From positions 1 through 61,457 of the forward strand of contig CAUJEL010000019.1 in the NCBI GenBank assembly GCA_963169875.1: DNA of 61,457 nt. The letters are read 5' to 3'. The translations under genes and the position numbers were made by a program. Under the pieces are notes generated by a model. That model had not been told where the DNA came from. It made no database searches and saw nothing but the letters and a program-made list of their open reading frames with translations. The DNA is from Candidatus Zhuqueibacterota bacterium. Its GTDB lineage: Bacteria; Zhuqueibacterota; Zhuqueibacteria; Residuimicrobiales; Residuimicrobiaceae. The first letter of the stretch is position 1. Every line of letters begins with the position of its first letter. Shown here in pieces: positions 44,931 to 54,519 of this stretch.

Positions 44931-46028
44931 TTAAATACTTTTAATGGGCTGAACCGAACGCCGTTCCACCAGATGCGATTTCAACACGATCGACTGGGGG
45001 GCGCCGGCGCCGTTATGGATGCGTTGCAGCAGCAGTTTCATACTCTCCTGTCCCATTTCATAGATGGGTTGATGCACGGTGGTCAGTTCCATGGGATGAG
45101 CGCTGGAAAAGGTGAGATCATCATATCCGGCCAGGGAAAGTTGATCCGGAATGGCGATGCCCATTTCCATGGCCGTATTGTATAGTATGTAGGCGATAGG
45201 ATCATTTCCCGCAATGATGGCGGTGTAGTTTTTGCGCTCGGCCAGAATGATCTTGGCATAGTGCTCATATTGTTTCTCGATGAAGCGTTCATCGATGGTG
45301 AATTGCAGGGAGGAGGCGGGCTCGATCTCATGGTCGATGAGCGCCTGTTTGTAGCCCGCCAGGCGCGCCCGTTCGCTGCTGAAGAGCGTGCTCAGGGTGA
45401 TGGCGATGCGGCGGTGACCCTTGTTGAGGAGAAAGCAGGTCAGATCATAGGCGCCCTGAAAGTTATCAGTGGTGACGATATCAAATACGTTGCCGGGGAT
45501 CTCGCGGTCCGCCAGGACAACCGGAATATTTTTCTGGTGAAATTTTTCGATGAGCTGCAGGTTCTTTCCCGGCGTTGCCGCCGTGGGCATGAAGATGAGC
45601 CCGGTGACGCCATGATGGATCAGCTGATTGGCGTGGAATTCCGCTCGGCTGAAAAGATCGTCGGTGTTGCAGAGGATGATGCTGAAATTATGACGCGCTG
45701 CTTCATCGCCGACGCCGCGCATGAACTCGGGCGCATAACCGCTGCGGATATCGTGCACCAGCACCCCCACCATGGTGTTTTTGTTGGCATCCGCTGATTG
45801 GGATAGGACGAAGGTGCCGAGGCGGCGTTTGCGGTAGAGATAGCCCATGGCGACCAGATTCTGGATGGCCTGACGAATGGTAGCGCGCGCCAGACCGGTG
45901 AGCTGGGTGATCTCTTCCTCGGTGGGAATCTTGTCGTGTGGTTTGAAGAGACCCTGCTCGATCTGCTCAATCAGCCAGGATTGCAGCTGAAAATATTGGG
46001 GGATAGGGCTGTTACGATCAATGATCAT
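44931..46028 (-). CDS. GntR/LacI chimeric transcriptional regulator (AraR type) of the inositol operon
   Basis: A 365-residue repressor-type protein. Residues 1-75 are a GntR winged helix (PIPQYFQLQSWLIEQIEQG; KIPTEEEITQLTGLARATIR; MGYLYRKRRLGTFV). Residues 80-360 are a LacI/periplasmic-binding-like sensor domain (VGVLVHDIRSGYAPEFMRGV; VVLADREIPGNVFDIVTTDN; IIAGNDPIAYILYN; LSLAGYDDLTFSSAHPMELT). This architecture is that of AraR and related sugar-responsive repressors. The start is ATG 46028; an upstream frame exists but lies inside the promoter. The gene is first in the operon, directly behind the promoter and operator at 46051-46092, so autoregulation is likely. The effector is probably inositol or a breakdown product. 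Confidence 0.88.
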   Translation of the reverse strand: MIIDRNSPIPQYFQLQSWLIEQIEQGLFKPHDKIPTEEEITQLTGLARATIRQAIQNLVAMGYLYRKRRLGTFVLSQSADANKNTMVGVLVHDIRSGYAPEFMRGVGDEAARHNFSIILCNTDDLFSRAEFHANQLIHHGVTGLIFMPTAATPGKNLQLIEKFHQKNIPVVLADREIPGNVFDIVTTDNFQGAYDLTCFLLNKGHRRIAITLSTLFSSERARLAGYKQALIDHEIEPASSLQFTIDERFIEKQYEHYAKIILAERKNYTAIIAGNDPIAYILYNTAMEMGIAIPDQLSLAGYDDLTFSSAHPMELTTVHQPIYEMGQESMKLLLQRIHNGAGAPQSIVLKSHLVERRSVQPIKSI

Positions 46029-46050
46029 AAAAAACCATCTTATATTGTTT

Positions 46051-46066
46051 AATTGTCTATACAAAT
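46051..46066. promoter_or_regulatory. AraR-like operator
   Basis: AATTGTCTATACAAAT is an imperfect 16-bp palindrome (12 of 16 positions symmetric) with the TTGT and ACAA arms seen in AraR operators (consensus ATTTGTACGTACAAAT, from memory). It overlaps the -10 box of the regulator's promoter, a standard repression position. It lies 22 bases before the regulator ATG. Confidence 0.55.
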
Positions 46067-46092
46067 ATACAATACAAGATGGTGGAAGTCAA
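46064..46092 (-). promoter_or_regulatory. Sigma70-like promoter of the inositol operon
   Basis: On the minus strand TTGACT (46087-46092) and TATATT (46064-46069) are separated by exactly 17 bases. It lies in the 76-bp gap between the CDP-alcohol phosphotransferase gene and the regulator gene and would drive regulator, iolG, iolM and possibly the rest of the cluster. Confidence 0.65.
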
Positions 46093-46104
46093 GAAAAAAA
46101 TGGA

Positions 46105-46713
46105 TTATTGCGGATAATTTTTTGACTTGATAAAAACCAGGATGATGGATTGCACAACGGTTGCCACCATCAGAATGAGACTGGCCCAGAGGATATAATA
46201 GCTGAGCATCGGATAGCTGCGGTTGAAGATGATGGCGGCGATGAAGAAGACGATGTATTCGATACGGAAGGCGAAGCGCCAGATCACTTTTTCCGTGGGG
46301 TCGGGGACCGCACCGCGGTGGTTGGCATAGGCGACGATGAACGGCGGCAACAGAGTGAAAAAGAGCAGCAGGAAGAGCAGGATGGGGGTTGGGAGCAGGC
46401 CCTCGGGGAACTCGAGAAAGAAAAAAGTCAGAATGAGCAGCATGTCGACGAAGCGGTCGATGGTGCCGTCCCAGAAGGCGCCCAGTTTGGTGGCACGGCC
46501 TGAATGGCGGGCGACCTTGCCGTCGATGAGATCGCAGATGTTGCTGAAGATAAATAGACTTACGCCCCAGGCAATGCTTCCCTTTATCACCAGGACAAAG
46601 CCGGCAATGGCGATGAACAGGGAGATGGTGGTCCAGGTGTTGGGAGAAAGGAAGGCAAAGGTGCGGCCGACCCATCTTTCCAATCGCGGCATGTCGATAA
46701 ATTCTTTAATCAT
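46105..46713 (-). CDS. CDP-alcohol phosphotransferase family integral membrane enzyme
   Basis: A 202-residue protein with about six hydrophobic segments. The start is ATG 46713 following GAGGAG. It carries a complete catalytic motif of the family, at 61-86: Asp61, Asp64-Gly65, Ala68-Arg69, Gly78, Asp82 and Asp86 in the pattern DxxDGxxARx8GxxxDxxxD (segments DLIDGKVAR and GAFWDGTID). These enzymes condense a CDP-activated lipid or alcohol with another alcohol, for example glycerol-3-phosphate, inositol, inositol-phosphate or serine. Its place immediately upstream of the inositol operon, on the same strand, suggests a phosphatidylinositol-phosphate or inositol-lipid synthase, but phosphatidylglycerophosphate synthase activity is possible. 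Confidence 0.85.
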   Translation of the reverse strand: MIKEFIDMPRLERWVGRTFAFLSPNTWTTISLFIAIAGFVLVIKGSIAWGVSLFIFSNICDLIDGKVARHSGRATKLGAFWDGTIDRFVDMLLILTFFFLEFPEGLLPTPILLFLLLFFTLLPPFIVAYANHRGAVPDPTEKVIWRFAFRIEYIVFFIAAIIFNRSYPMLSYYILWASLILMVATVVQSIILVFIKSKNYPQ

Positions 46714-47158
46714 GGCCCATGGCTCCTCTTGAAGACTTGTAAAACATCTCTGATTTCTGCACAAAATAGGCATTCAGGATAAAAAAATCAAGTGGAAAGC
46801 ACAGGTGGCGATGGAATGGTTCGGCCATCGGCACCATTACACAAATATCATGCTATTAGCACCTTTTATAAAACCGGCAATCATCCGCGCCTCCCATATT
46901 TAAGCCACAGACCAACGTCCAGTAAAAACTGAAATATCGCTTGGTTTATGTACATTAAATTATTACGCTTAAGCATACAATCAGGTTGAAATCATTCGAT
47001 GGGAGGGGCTATGTTGGTAAATTGAAGGCTCAGGCATTATGCCGTGGAGGAAAGTCAAACTCCGAGGCACAATCATACGAAGGCTTATTTGATTGGAGGT
47101 TCGACAACATTTTTCCTTTGCTTCTCTCCCCGAAAAACATTATTTTATGCCGCAATCG
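46714..47158. other. Intergenic region before tRNA-Arg
   Basis: This 445-bp AT-rich gap lies between the CDP-alcohol phosphotransferase gene (minus) and the tRNA (plus), so it should hold both promoters. I found no gene, terminator or clear repeat. A GAGGAAAGTC string near 47046 recalls the P4 region of RNase P RNA, but the rest of that RNA is absent. Confidence 0.5.
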
Positions 47159-47232
47159 GCCCCTATAGCTCAGCTGGATAGAGCAGAGGTTTCCTAAACC
47201 TTTGGTCGCAGGTTCAAATCCTGCTAGGGGTA
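47159..47232 (+). tRNA. tRNA-Arg (anticodon CCT)
   Basis: A complete 74-base cloverleaf. The acceptor stem GCCCCTA pairs with TAGGGGT (one G-T). The D stem is GCTC/GAGC, the anticodon stem GAGGT/ACCTT encloses the loop TTCCTAA with anticodon CCT, and the T stem GCAGG/CCTGC encloses TTCAAAT. The discriminator base is A, and the CCA end is not encoded. It reads AGG codons. It is a single gene followed directly by its own terminator. Confidence 0.97.
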
Positions 47233-47236
47233 CAAA

Positions 47237-47275
47237 AAAGCCCGCAGTGCGATGAACACGGCGGGCTTTATTATA
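47237..47275 (+). terminator. Rho-independent terminator of tRNA-Arg
   Basis: AAAGCCCGC (47237-47245) pairs with GCGGGCTTT (47261-47269), then ATTATATT follows. It begins five bases after the tRNA and clearly ends that transcript. Confidence 0.85.
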
Positions 47276-47300
47276 TTGTACCATCAACAAATTCGCGTTC

Positions 47301-47510
47301 CGGCATGCTCAGAGTCCAGATCTCGTCGATCAATTCATTCAGCCGCAGGCATGCTGCAACCTTTGTGCGGGTCATTCAGCCTTACGATCTGACACCATCA
47401 GTCAGATCGGCCGTTTGATTTGCGGCATGCTCATAGTATAGATCAAGTCGATCAATTTATTCGGCTGACGGCATGCCGCAACCAGTCTGTTGGCTGTTCA
47501 GCCTTATGGC
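47301..47510. repeat. Imperfect 122-bp-period direct repeat after the tRNA
   Basis: A segment of about 87 bases beginning CGGCATGCTC at 47301 recurs from 47423 with scattered changes. Shared landmarks are GTCGATCAATT, GGCATGC followed by GCAACC, and TTCAGCCTTA. A partial third copy (GCACGCCGCAACCA) follows near 47500. Between the units GATCTGAC (47386-47393) and GTCAGATC (47401-47408) form a perfect 8-bp hairpin. The region lies in the 300-bp gap between the tRNA terminator and the esterase stop; no gene was seen. Confidence 0.65.
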
Positions 47511-47532
47511 ACGCCGCAACCAATCAGCTGAG

Positions 47533-49527
47533 CTATTTCACCCCAAACGTCACACCCGGCCAATCATCTGTGCGGAACGGCGAAGCGGGCAGATGCGCGC
47601 CGTTGTACAAATTGCACAGCGGATTGTTCGCCCAGGCATAGCGCACGGCCACTGGCGCCTCCACCTGAGGCGCAGATACCACCACGGTTTCTCCCTCAAT
47701 CACCGCATCGGCCCAGACGAATTTCTTGTCCTCACCGGCAATGGTAAAACCCTGCAGCTTTTCTCCATGCGCTTTCAAGCCACCGTCCACATGGGTAAAA
47801 GAAACCCGTACCTTGTTTCCTTCGATAGCCATTTTTTGATACATCGGTCCAGAGTAGGGGATCGACTTGCCATACACTTTGGCCAGGGCATTCAACGCCA
47901 GCCGGCGGCCGACATCCTGCTTGTTTTTGGGATGAATATCGTTGGCATCGCCGATGTCGATGGCCACGGCCATGCCAGTATTCGCAACTGCCAAAGTTTT
48001 AGTCTGTGCATCGCGCAGCTCCGCCCAGTTGTTCTCCTCAGGTACGGTCTGCAGCGCCAGGTAATTGGCGAGTTGCACGAACAGGAACGGGAAATCGCCC
48101 ATGGCCCACTGCGCGCGCCAGTCCTTGATCATGGCCGGGAAGAGGGTCTGATACTGATATGCGCGGCCGGCGTTGCTCTCACCCTGGTACCAGATGGCGC
48201 CCTGCATCGCATACGGCACCAGCGGCGCGATCATGCCATTGTAGAGCACGGTGAGACGGTTGGGACCTTCGGGCGTCAACGGCTGTGAAGGCAACGCCTG
48301 CAGCGGCGTGGATTTCATGTACGCCCAGGGTCCGGCCAGCGATATTTTTTGGCCACCCGCCGATTTGAGGAACATCTGCGCTGGCTCCCCGTAGATACCG
48401 CCCAATCCGCCCGTATCCAGCACGCGCACGGCGATGAGGTTGGCGCCAGGCTTGACCAGCCGGCCGGGGATGGTGTAGACACGCAGTACATTCCAGAGTT
48501 GTTTACGGCCGATGATTTCACCGTTGAACCAGGTGACATCGATGTCGTCGATGGGACCGAGACTGATGGTGAGGTCCTTTCCAGCCCAATCAACAGGAAT
48601 ATGCACGCTGCGGCGGAACCACACCAGACCATCCACCGCAGGCAGGTCGCTGTCCTCCCAAATGCAGGGCAGCTTCATCGTGGGCCAATTGGCGTCATCG
48701 CAGGCAGGACTGAACCAGGGCGCGGCTGCATCGGCCATGCCATAGTCAAGGGTTTCCACTGCTTTTTCCCAGGCTGCCAGCTTCTCCCCATAGATTTCAC
48801 GCTCTTTGTCTTCCCGGCCTTTCAAAGCCTCCATCTCGGCCACCCGCTCCGTGAAATCCGGAATCACCTTCAACGCCTCAGGACTCATCCACGCCTCGAT
48901 GATGGTCCCACCCCATGACGAGTGAATCAAACCAATGGGCAGGCTCAGCTGTTCGTTCAGCTCGCGACCGAAAAAATAGGCAGTGGCGGAAAATCCCGGA
49001 ATGGTGGCGGGCGTACAGACCTGCCAGCCCTCGGTGCTGACATCGGACATTTTTTTGATGCTGGTTACATGCGGAATGGTGATCAAACGGATTTGCGGAT
49101 GGTTGGCCGCCGCGATCTCTTGTTCAAAATGATTGATTTTGCCCCAGCCGGCCAGGGGCATCTCCATGTTGGATTGGCCGGAACAGAGCCAGACCTCGCC
49201 GACGAGGATATCCTGGAGACGCATCTCCTGCTTGCCGCGGATGATCAGTTCGAAGGGACCTCCCGCTGCAGAAGGGCGCAACGTCACGCGCCAGGAGCTA
49301 TCCTTAGCCGCAACTGCGGTGTATTTGTGGCCTTGCCACTCCACCTGGACTTTGCCGCCTGGATTGGCCCAGCCCCAAACCGGGACCGGCTTGTCGCGTT
49401 GCAGCACCATGTGGTCGGTGAAGAGGGCGTGTAACTTGATGGTTTCAGCGGGCGATCTGAAAAGCGCACAGTTGATGATCATACAGCAACCCAGTAGAAG
49501 AAGCAGGAAAGGAAAGAGTTTGTGCAT
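47533..49527 (-). CDS. Sialate O-acetylesterase-like SGNH hydrolase, probable lipoprotein
   Basis: A 664-residue protein. The start at ATG 49527 follows GGAGGAT with ideal spacing. The signal FPFLLLLLGCCMIINC contains a good lipobox (LLGC). The mature protein has an N-terminal beta domain (LHALFTDHMVLQRDKPVPVW), then the SGNH catalytic blocks: nucleophile Ser in GEVWLCSGQSNMEMP and the Asp-His pair in IGDANDIHPKNKQDVG, with an inserted galactose-binding-like beta domain at about 290-400. Relatives remove acetyl groups from sialic acid or from xylan and other glycans at the cell surface. It is a single-gene unit; the following argH is 300 bp upstream on the same strand and functionally unrelated. 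Confidence 0.9.
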   Translation of the reverse strand: MHKLFPFLLLLLGCCMIINCALFRSPAETIKLHALFTDHMVLQRDKPVPVWGWANPGGKVQVEWQGHKYTAVAAKDSSWRVTLRPSAAGGPFELIIRGKQEMRLQDILVGEVWLCSGQSNMEMPLAGWGKINHFEQEIAAANHPQIRLITIPHVTSIKKMSDVSTEGWQVCTPATIPGFSATAYFFGRELNEQLSLPIGLIHSSWGGTIIEAWMSPEALKVIPDFTERVAEMEALKGREDKEREIYGEKLAAWEKAVETLDYGMADAAAPWFSPACDDANWPTMKLPCIWEDSDLPAVDGLVWFRRSVHIPVDWAGKDLTISLGPIDDIDVTWFNGEIIGRKQLWNVLRVYTIPGRLVKPGANLIAVRVLDTGGLGGIYGEPAQMFLKSAGGQKISLAGPWAYMKSTPLQALPSQPLTPEGPNRLTVLYNGMIAPLVPYAMQGAIWYQGESNAGRAYQYQTLFPAMIKDWRAQWAMGDFPFLFVQLANYLALQTVPEENNWAELRDAQTKTLAVANTGMAVAIDIGDANDIHPKNKQDVGRRLALNALAKVYGKSIPYSGPMYQKMAIEGNKVRVSFTHVDGGLKAHGEKLQGFTIAGEDKKFVWADAVIEGETVVVSAPQVEAPVAVRYAWANNPLCNLYNGAHLPASPFRTDDWPGVTFGVK

Positions 49528-49593
49528 GGTGAAATCCTCCGGCATGATGTAATTCCAGCTTGTTTAGTCACAACACAACGGCGAAGACGCCGC

Positions 49594-49815
49594 AGAGATT
49601 CGCAAGGGGTGATGGCGCGATTTTTGGGCATTGGTGCGCCCCTGGTATCGTACTCACCTGGGGCCTATGAATCGCTCTCTGCGTTTAATCCGCGCAGACG
49701 TCACAGAGATTCGCAAGGAGTGATGGCACGATTTTTGGGCGTTGATGCGCCCCTGGTATCGTACGCACCTGAGGCTAATCTATCGCTCTCTGCGTTTAAT
49801 GCGTGCAGAGGCCAG
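49594..49815. repeat. Two tandem 111-bp direct repeats
   Basis: Units 49594-49704 and 49705-49815 are nearly identical: both contain AGAGATTCGCAAGG, GATTTTTGGGC, GCGCCCCTGGTATCGTAC and CGCTCTCTGCGTTTAAT. The period of 111 bases keeps a reading frame open across both on the plus strand, but no start context or family supports a gene. They fill the gap between the esterase start and the argH stop. Confidence 0.85.
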
Positions 49816-49828
49816 ATCAATTAATTTA

Positions 49829-52491
<2,663 letters not shown>

Positions 52492-52644
52492 GATGCTTTC
52501 TCCTGTGGAAAACATGAAACGCATGCACCGCGGCGATGCCGGCGGAATTCAGATTATGGCCTGGTGACGCTTGCTGACAGGATGGTATGCCGATATTAAG
52601 TACTGGGCAAGTTGACCAGAATGGGGTTTGCGTAGAATGGATGG

Positions 52645-52673
52645 AATATATTATTTTTCTGAATAATAATCAA
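52645..52673 (-). promoter_or_regulatory. argGH promoter with overlapping ARG-box-like site
   Basis: On the minus strand TTGATT (52668-52673) and TATATT (52645-52650) are separated by exactly 17 bases. TGATTATTATTCA (52660-52672 read on the minus strand) resembles an ARG box (TGAAT-N4-ATTCA) with one base missing, and it overlaps the -35 and spacer. The first gene of the unit, argG, starts about 150 bases downstream. Confidence 0.5.
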
Positions 52674-52781
52674 TGATAAATTGAGTTTAGATGTACGACA
52701 CCTCTCTTGCGCAGATGATGATTTTTGTACAAGATTTCGCCGCTGAGACAGGGATGTGTCGGACTTCTAAAGAGATAATTC

Positions 52782-52933
52782 GCGCTTGCATTGAAACCAG
52801 GAAGCAAGCTCACTCAGGCGGGCATTTGCTAAAAGATTCCTTCTGAATGACATTTTAAAAGGGCGGCTCATCGCACCCTACCCAAAATGTCATGCTTGTA
52901 AGCATCTTTTAGTTAAGCGGCAAGCAGAAGCGC
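52782..52933. repeat. 152-bp nested inverted-repeat element
   Basis: Three nested pairs match: GCGCTT (52782-52787) with AAGCGC (52928-52933); CTAAAAGAT (52829-52837) with ATCTTTTAG (52904-52912); and ATGACATTTT (52847-52856) with AAAATGTCAT (52884-52893). The 27-base apical part is GC-rich. The arms are perfect and the segments between them are not, as in a mobile inverted-repeat element or a structured RNA. It lies in the 619-bp gene-free gap between argG and the Ntn hydrolase gene, upstream of the argG promoter. The rest of the gap holds no recognised gene. Confidence 0.65.
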
Positions 52934-53110
52934 CGACTCTGGATTTGCCATAGACAAGCGTTTTTGTTTCTCATATCACAAAGATTCTGAATGACAGGAT
53001 AGGGGATTTTGTACCGCTCTCCAGAACGCATCTTTGTCGAATATCTGCTTCAAAATAGGCCGGCACTTCTTTCTCTCACACCGCGACCGTATGAGGGCGT
53101 AGAGGCATCT

Positions 53111-54316
53111 CTACTTGACCATCTCATACGCCGCAACCACGCGCTGATCCAGCCAGTGGTAGAATTCTTCCACCGTGCGGGCATTGATCGCACTGCTGTG
53201 CCATAATTCCAGATTACGCTCAGCCGTTGCCATGATCTCGTTCTCTGCAGGACGCAGCCGCTGCCAGATGCCGGTGCCTTTCTGATTCATAATCACAGCC
53301 AGATCGATGTAATTCTGCGAGACGCGTCCCTTGACCGGAAAACATTTCTTGCGCAGCTCAAAGGCTCTGGTTGATTGTGGCGCTTTGCCCGATGCATCAC
53401 CTACCAAGGCATTGGGCAGATTCTTGCCCCCTGCCACCCAAACCGGCAGCGCAACAGAACAAAATGGCAATCCCAGTACCGTCCACATGGTGGTCAAGGC
53501 GGGATTTTCCCCCGCTTTGACGCCCTGCACAACCACCGATGCGCAGGTGCTGCTGCGCGGTATGAAATCCTGGCAATCGACGATATGGTTGCTCTCCTCA
53601 ATGGGCAGGTTTTTGCTCCAATCCACCTCGGTGAAGGCATTGCGGGTGCAGCGGCTGATATCCTGCAGCAGGAAGGGCAGCGTTATTTTGCCCGCCAGGG
53701 ATGCTTTGAGGAACAAAGCGGTGGTTGTATTATAACGCACCACGCCCATGTCGTGCTCACGGTCGCCGATGTAGGAAAAATTGGTGCGGATGAGATATCC
53801 GAATGGCGCCACCACGGGATCATTGACATCAAATTTGCGGAAGGTGAATTGGCCGGTTTCGAAATAGGCGCCATTGCCCTGACGGTCGATGACGCCGAAA
53901 TTGGCTTCGACACCCAGCGGCTTTTTGGCGAGGGTCAAAAATGTCTCGAAATCATCCACCGAGGCGCATGTTTTCAAGGCCTCTTTCATGAGCAGGCCTT
54001 CACGGTCTTTGACTTTGGAGGTGTCTCGGGTATTCAAGTTATAAGAGGCTGAGTTCATGATGGCGAAGCCGGCGCTGTTGCAGCCTGCCCAGACCTCCTT
54101 ACCCTCGGAGTCGCCGGCATTGACCAGACCGATATAGTCATAGCGGCCATCGCTAAAATACATCACTTTATTCTCCAGGAAATCGGAGTCGCGGTGCTTG
54201 AGTAAAAGGGGACGGCCGTCCGCGGTGGCTTTGCCGGAGACGATGGCGGTGGTGCAGGCGCCGGCCGCCACGACCGTGCACAGCAGGATGACAAACGATC
54301 GGGTCATTGATTGCAT
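53111..54316 (-). CDS. Secreted Ntn-hydrolase of the C45 / linear amide hydrolase type
   Basis: A 401-residue protein. The start is ATG 54316 (MQSMTRSF) with AGAGG upstream; an open frame reaches 54412 but is part of a REP-like repeat. A signal peptide (FVILLCTVVAAGA) ends at Cys21, in ACTTAIVSGKATADGRPLL. The Cys-Thr-Thr start, the GRPLLLKHRDSDF turn and the later NSAGFAIMNSASY and NFGVIDRQGNGAYFETG blocks are those of N-terminal-nucleophile hydrolases such as acyl-CoA:6-APA acyltransferase and related amide hydrolases. Such enzymes cut or transfer acyl amide bonds. Cys21 could alternatively be read as a lipidation site. It is not clearly in an operon with the DUF362 gene 203 bp upstream. 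Confidence 0.82.
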   Translation of the reverse strand: MQSMTRSFVILLCTVVAAGACTTAIVSGKATADGRPLLLKHRDSDFLENKVMYFSDGRYDYIGLVNAGDSEGKEVWAGCNSAGFAIMNSASYNLNTRDTSKVKDREGLLMKEALKTCASVDDFETFLTLAKKPLGVEANFGVIDRQGNGAYFETGQFTFRKFDVNDPVVAPFGYLIRTNFSYIGDREHDMGVVRYNTTTALFLKASLAGKITLPFLLQDISRCTRNAFTEVDWSKNLPIEESNHIVDCQDFIPRSSTCASVVVQGVKAGENPALTTMWTVLGLPFCSVALPVWVAGGKNLPNALVGDASGKAPQSTRAFELRKKCFPVKGRVSQNYIDLAVIMNQKGTGIWQRLRPAENEIMATAERNLELWHSSAINARTVEEFYHWLDQRVVAAYEMVK

Positions 54317-54385
54317 GGATGCCTCTGGTTTGATTTTATAATTATTCTTCAATTGAATATGTTGGTCGTTCCGGCCTGCGTACAG

Positions 54386-54410
54386 CCGCCTGAAGGCGGA
54401 ACTACGAACC
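54386..54410 (-). repeat. REP-like palindromic repeat, fifth copy
   Basis: Reading on the minus strand this copy is GGTTCGTAGTTCC followed by the stem CCGCC/GGCGG with loop TTCA, identical to copies at 42542-42566 and 42664-42688. It lies in the gap between the DUF362 gene and the Ntn hydrolase gene, 70 bases upstream of the latter's start. Confidence 0.85.
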
Positions 54411-54519
54411 ATGGAATGCCGGTTTATCGGTCAATAGTACTGGCTCTGATGGGTCTGCAGCTTGCCGCAGAACATCCGGGTTGTCTTCCCACGCAGACCA
54501 TGGGAGGGTGCGCAAAAAA

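Noticed and set aside
47030-47080. GAGGAAAGTC resembling the P4 region of RNase P RNA
   Set aside because: Only ten bases match. No 350-400-base fold or 3' conserved block follows before the tRNA.
47030-47290. Minus-strand ORF containing LAGFEPATKGLGN
   Set aside because: It is the antisense reading of tRNA-Arg. This LAGFEPATKGL-type peptide is a well-known false ORF that comes from tRNA genes.
47301-49815. Possible CRISPR array from repeated segments
   Set aside because: Repeats are two copies with 111- or 122-base periods and no unique spacers of uniform length. No cas gene is present.
49522-49824. Plus-strand ORF across the 111-bp repeats
   Set aside because: Its open frame follows from the 111-base period. 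The start lies inside the esterase signal-peptide region, with no ribosome-binding site or family match.
54317-54412. N-terminal extension of the Ntn hydrolase beginning MVRSSAFRR
   Set aside because: The extension reads through a REP-like repeat. The signal peptide and ribosome-binding site favour ATG 54316.
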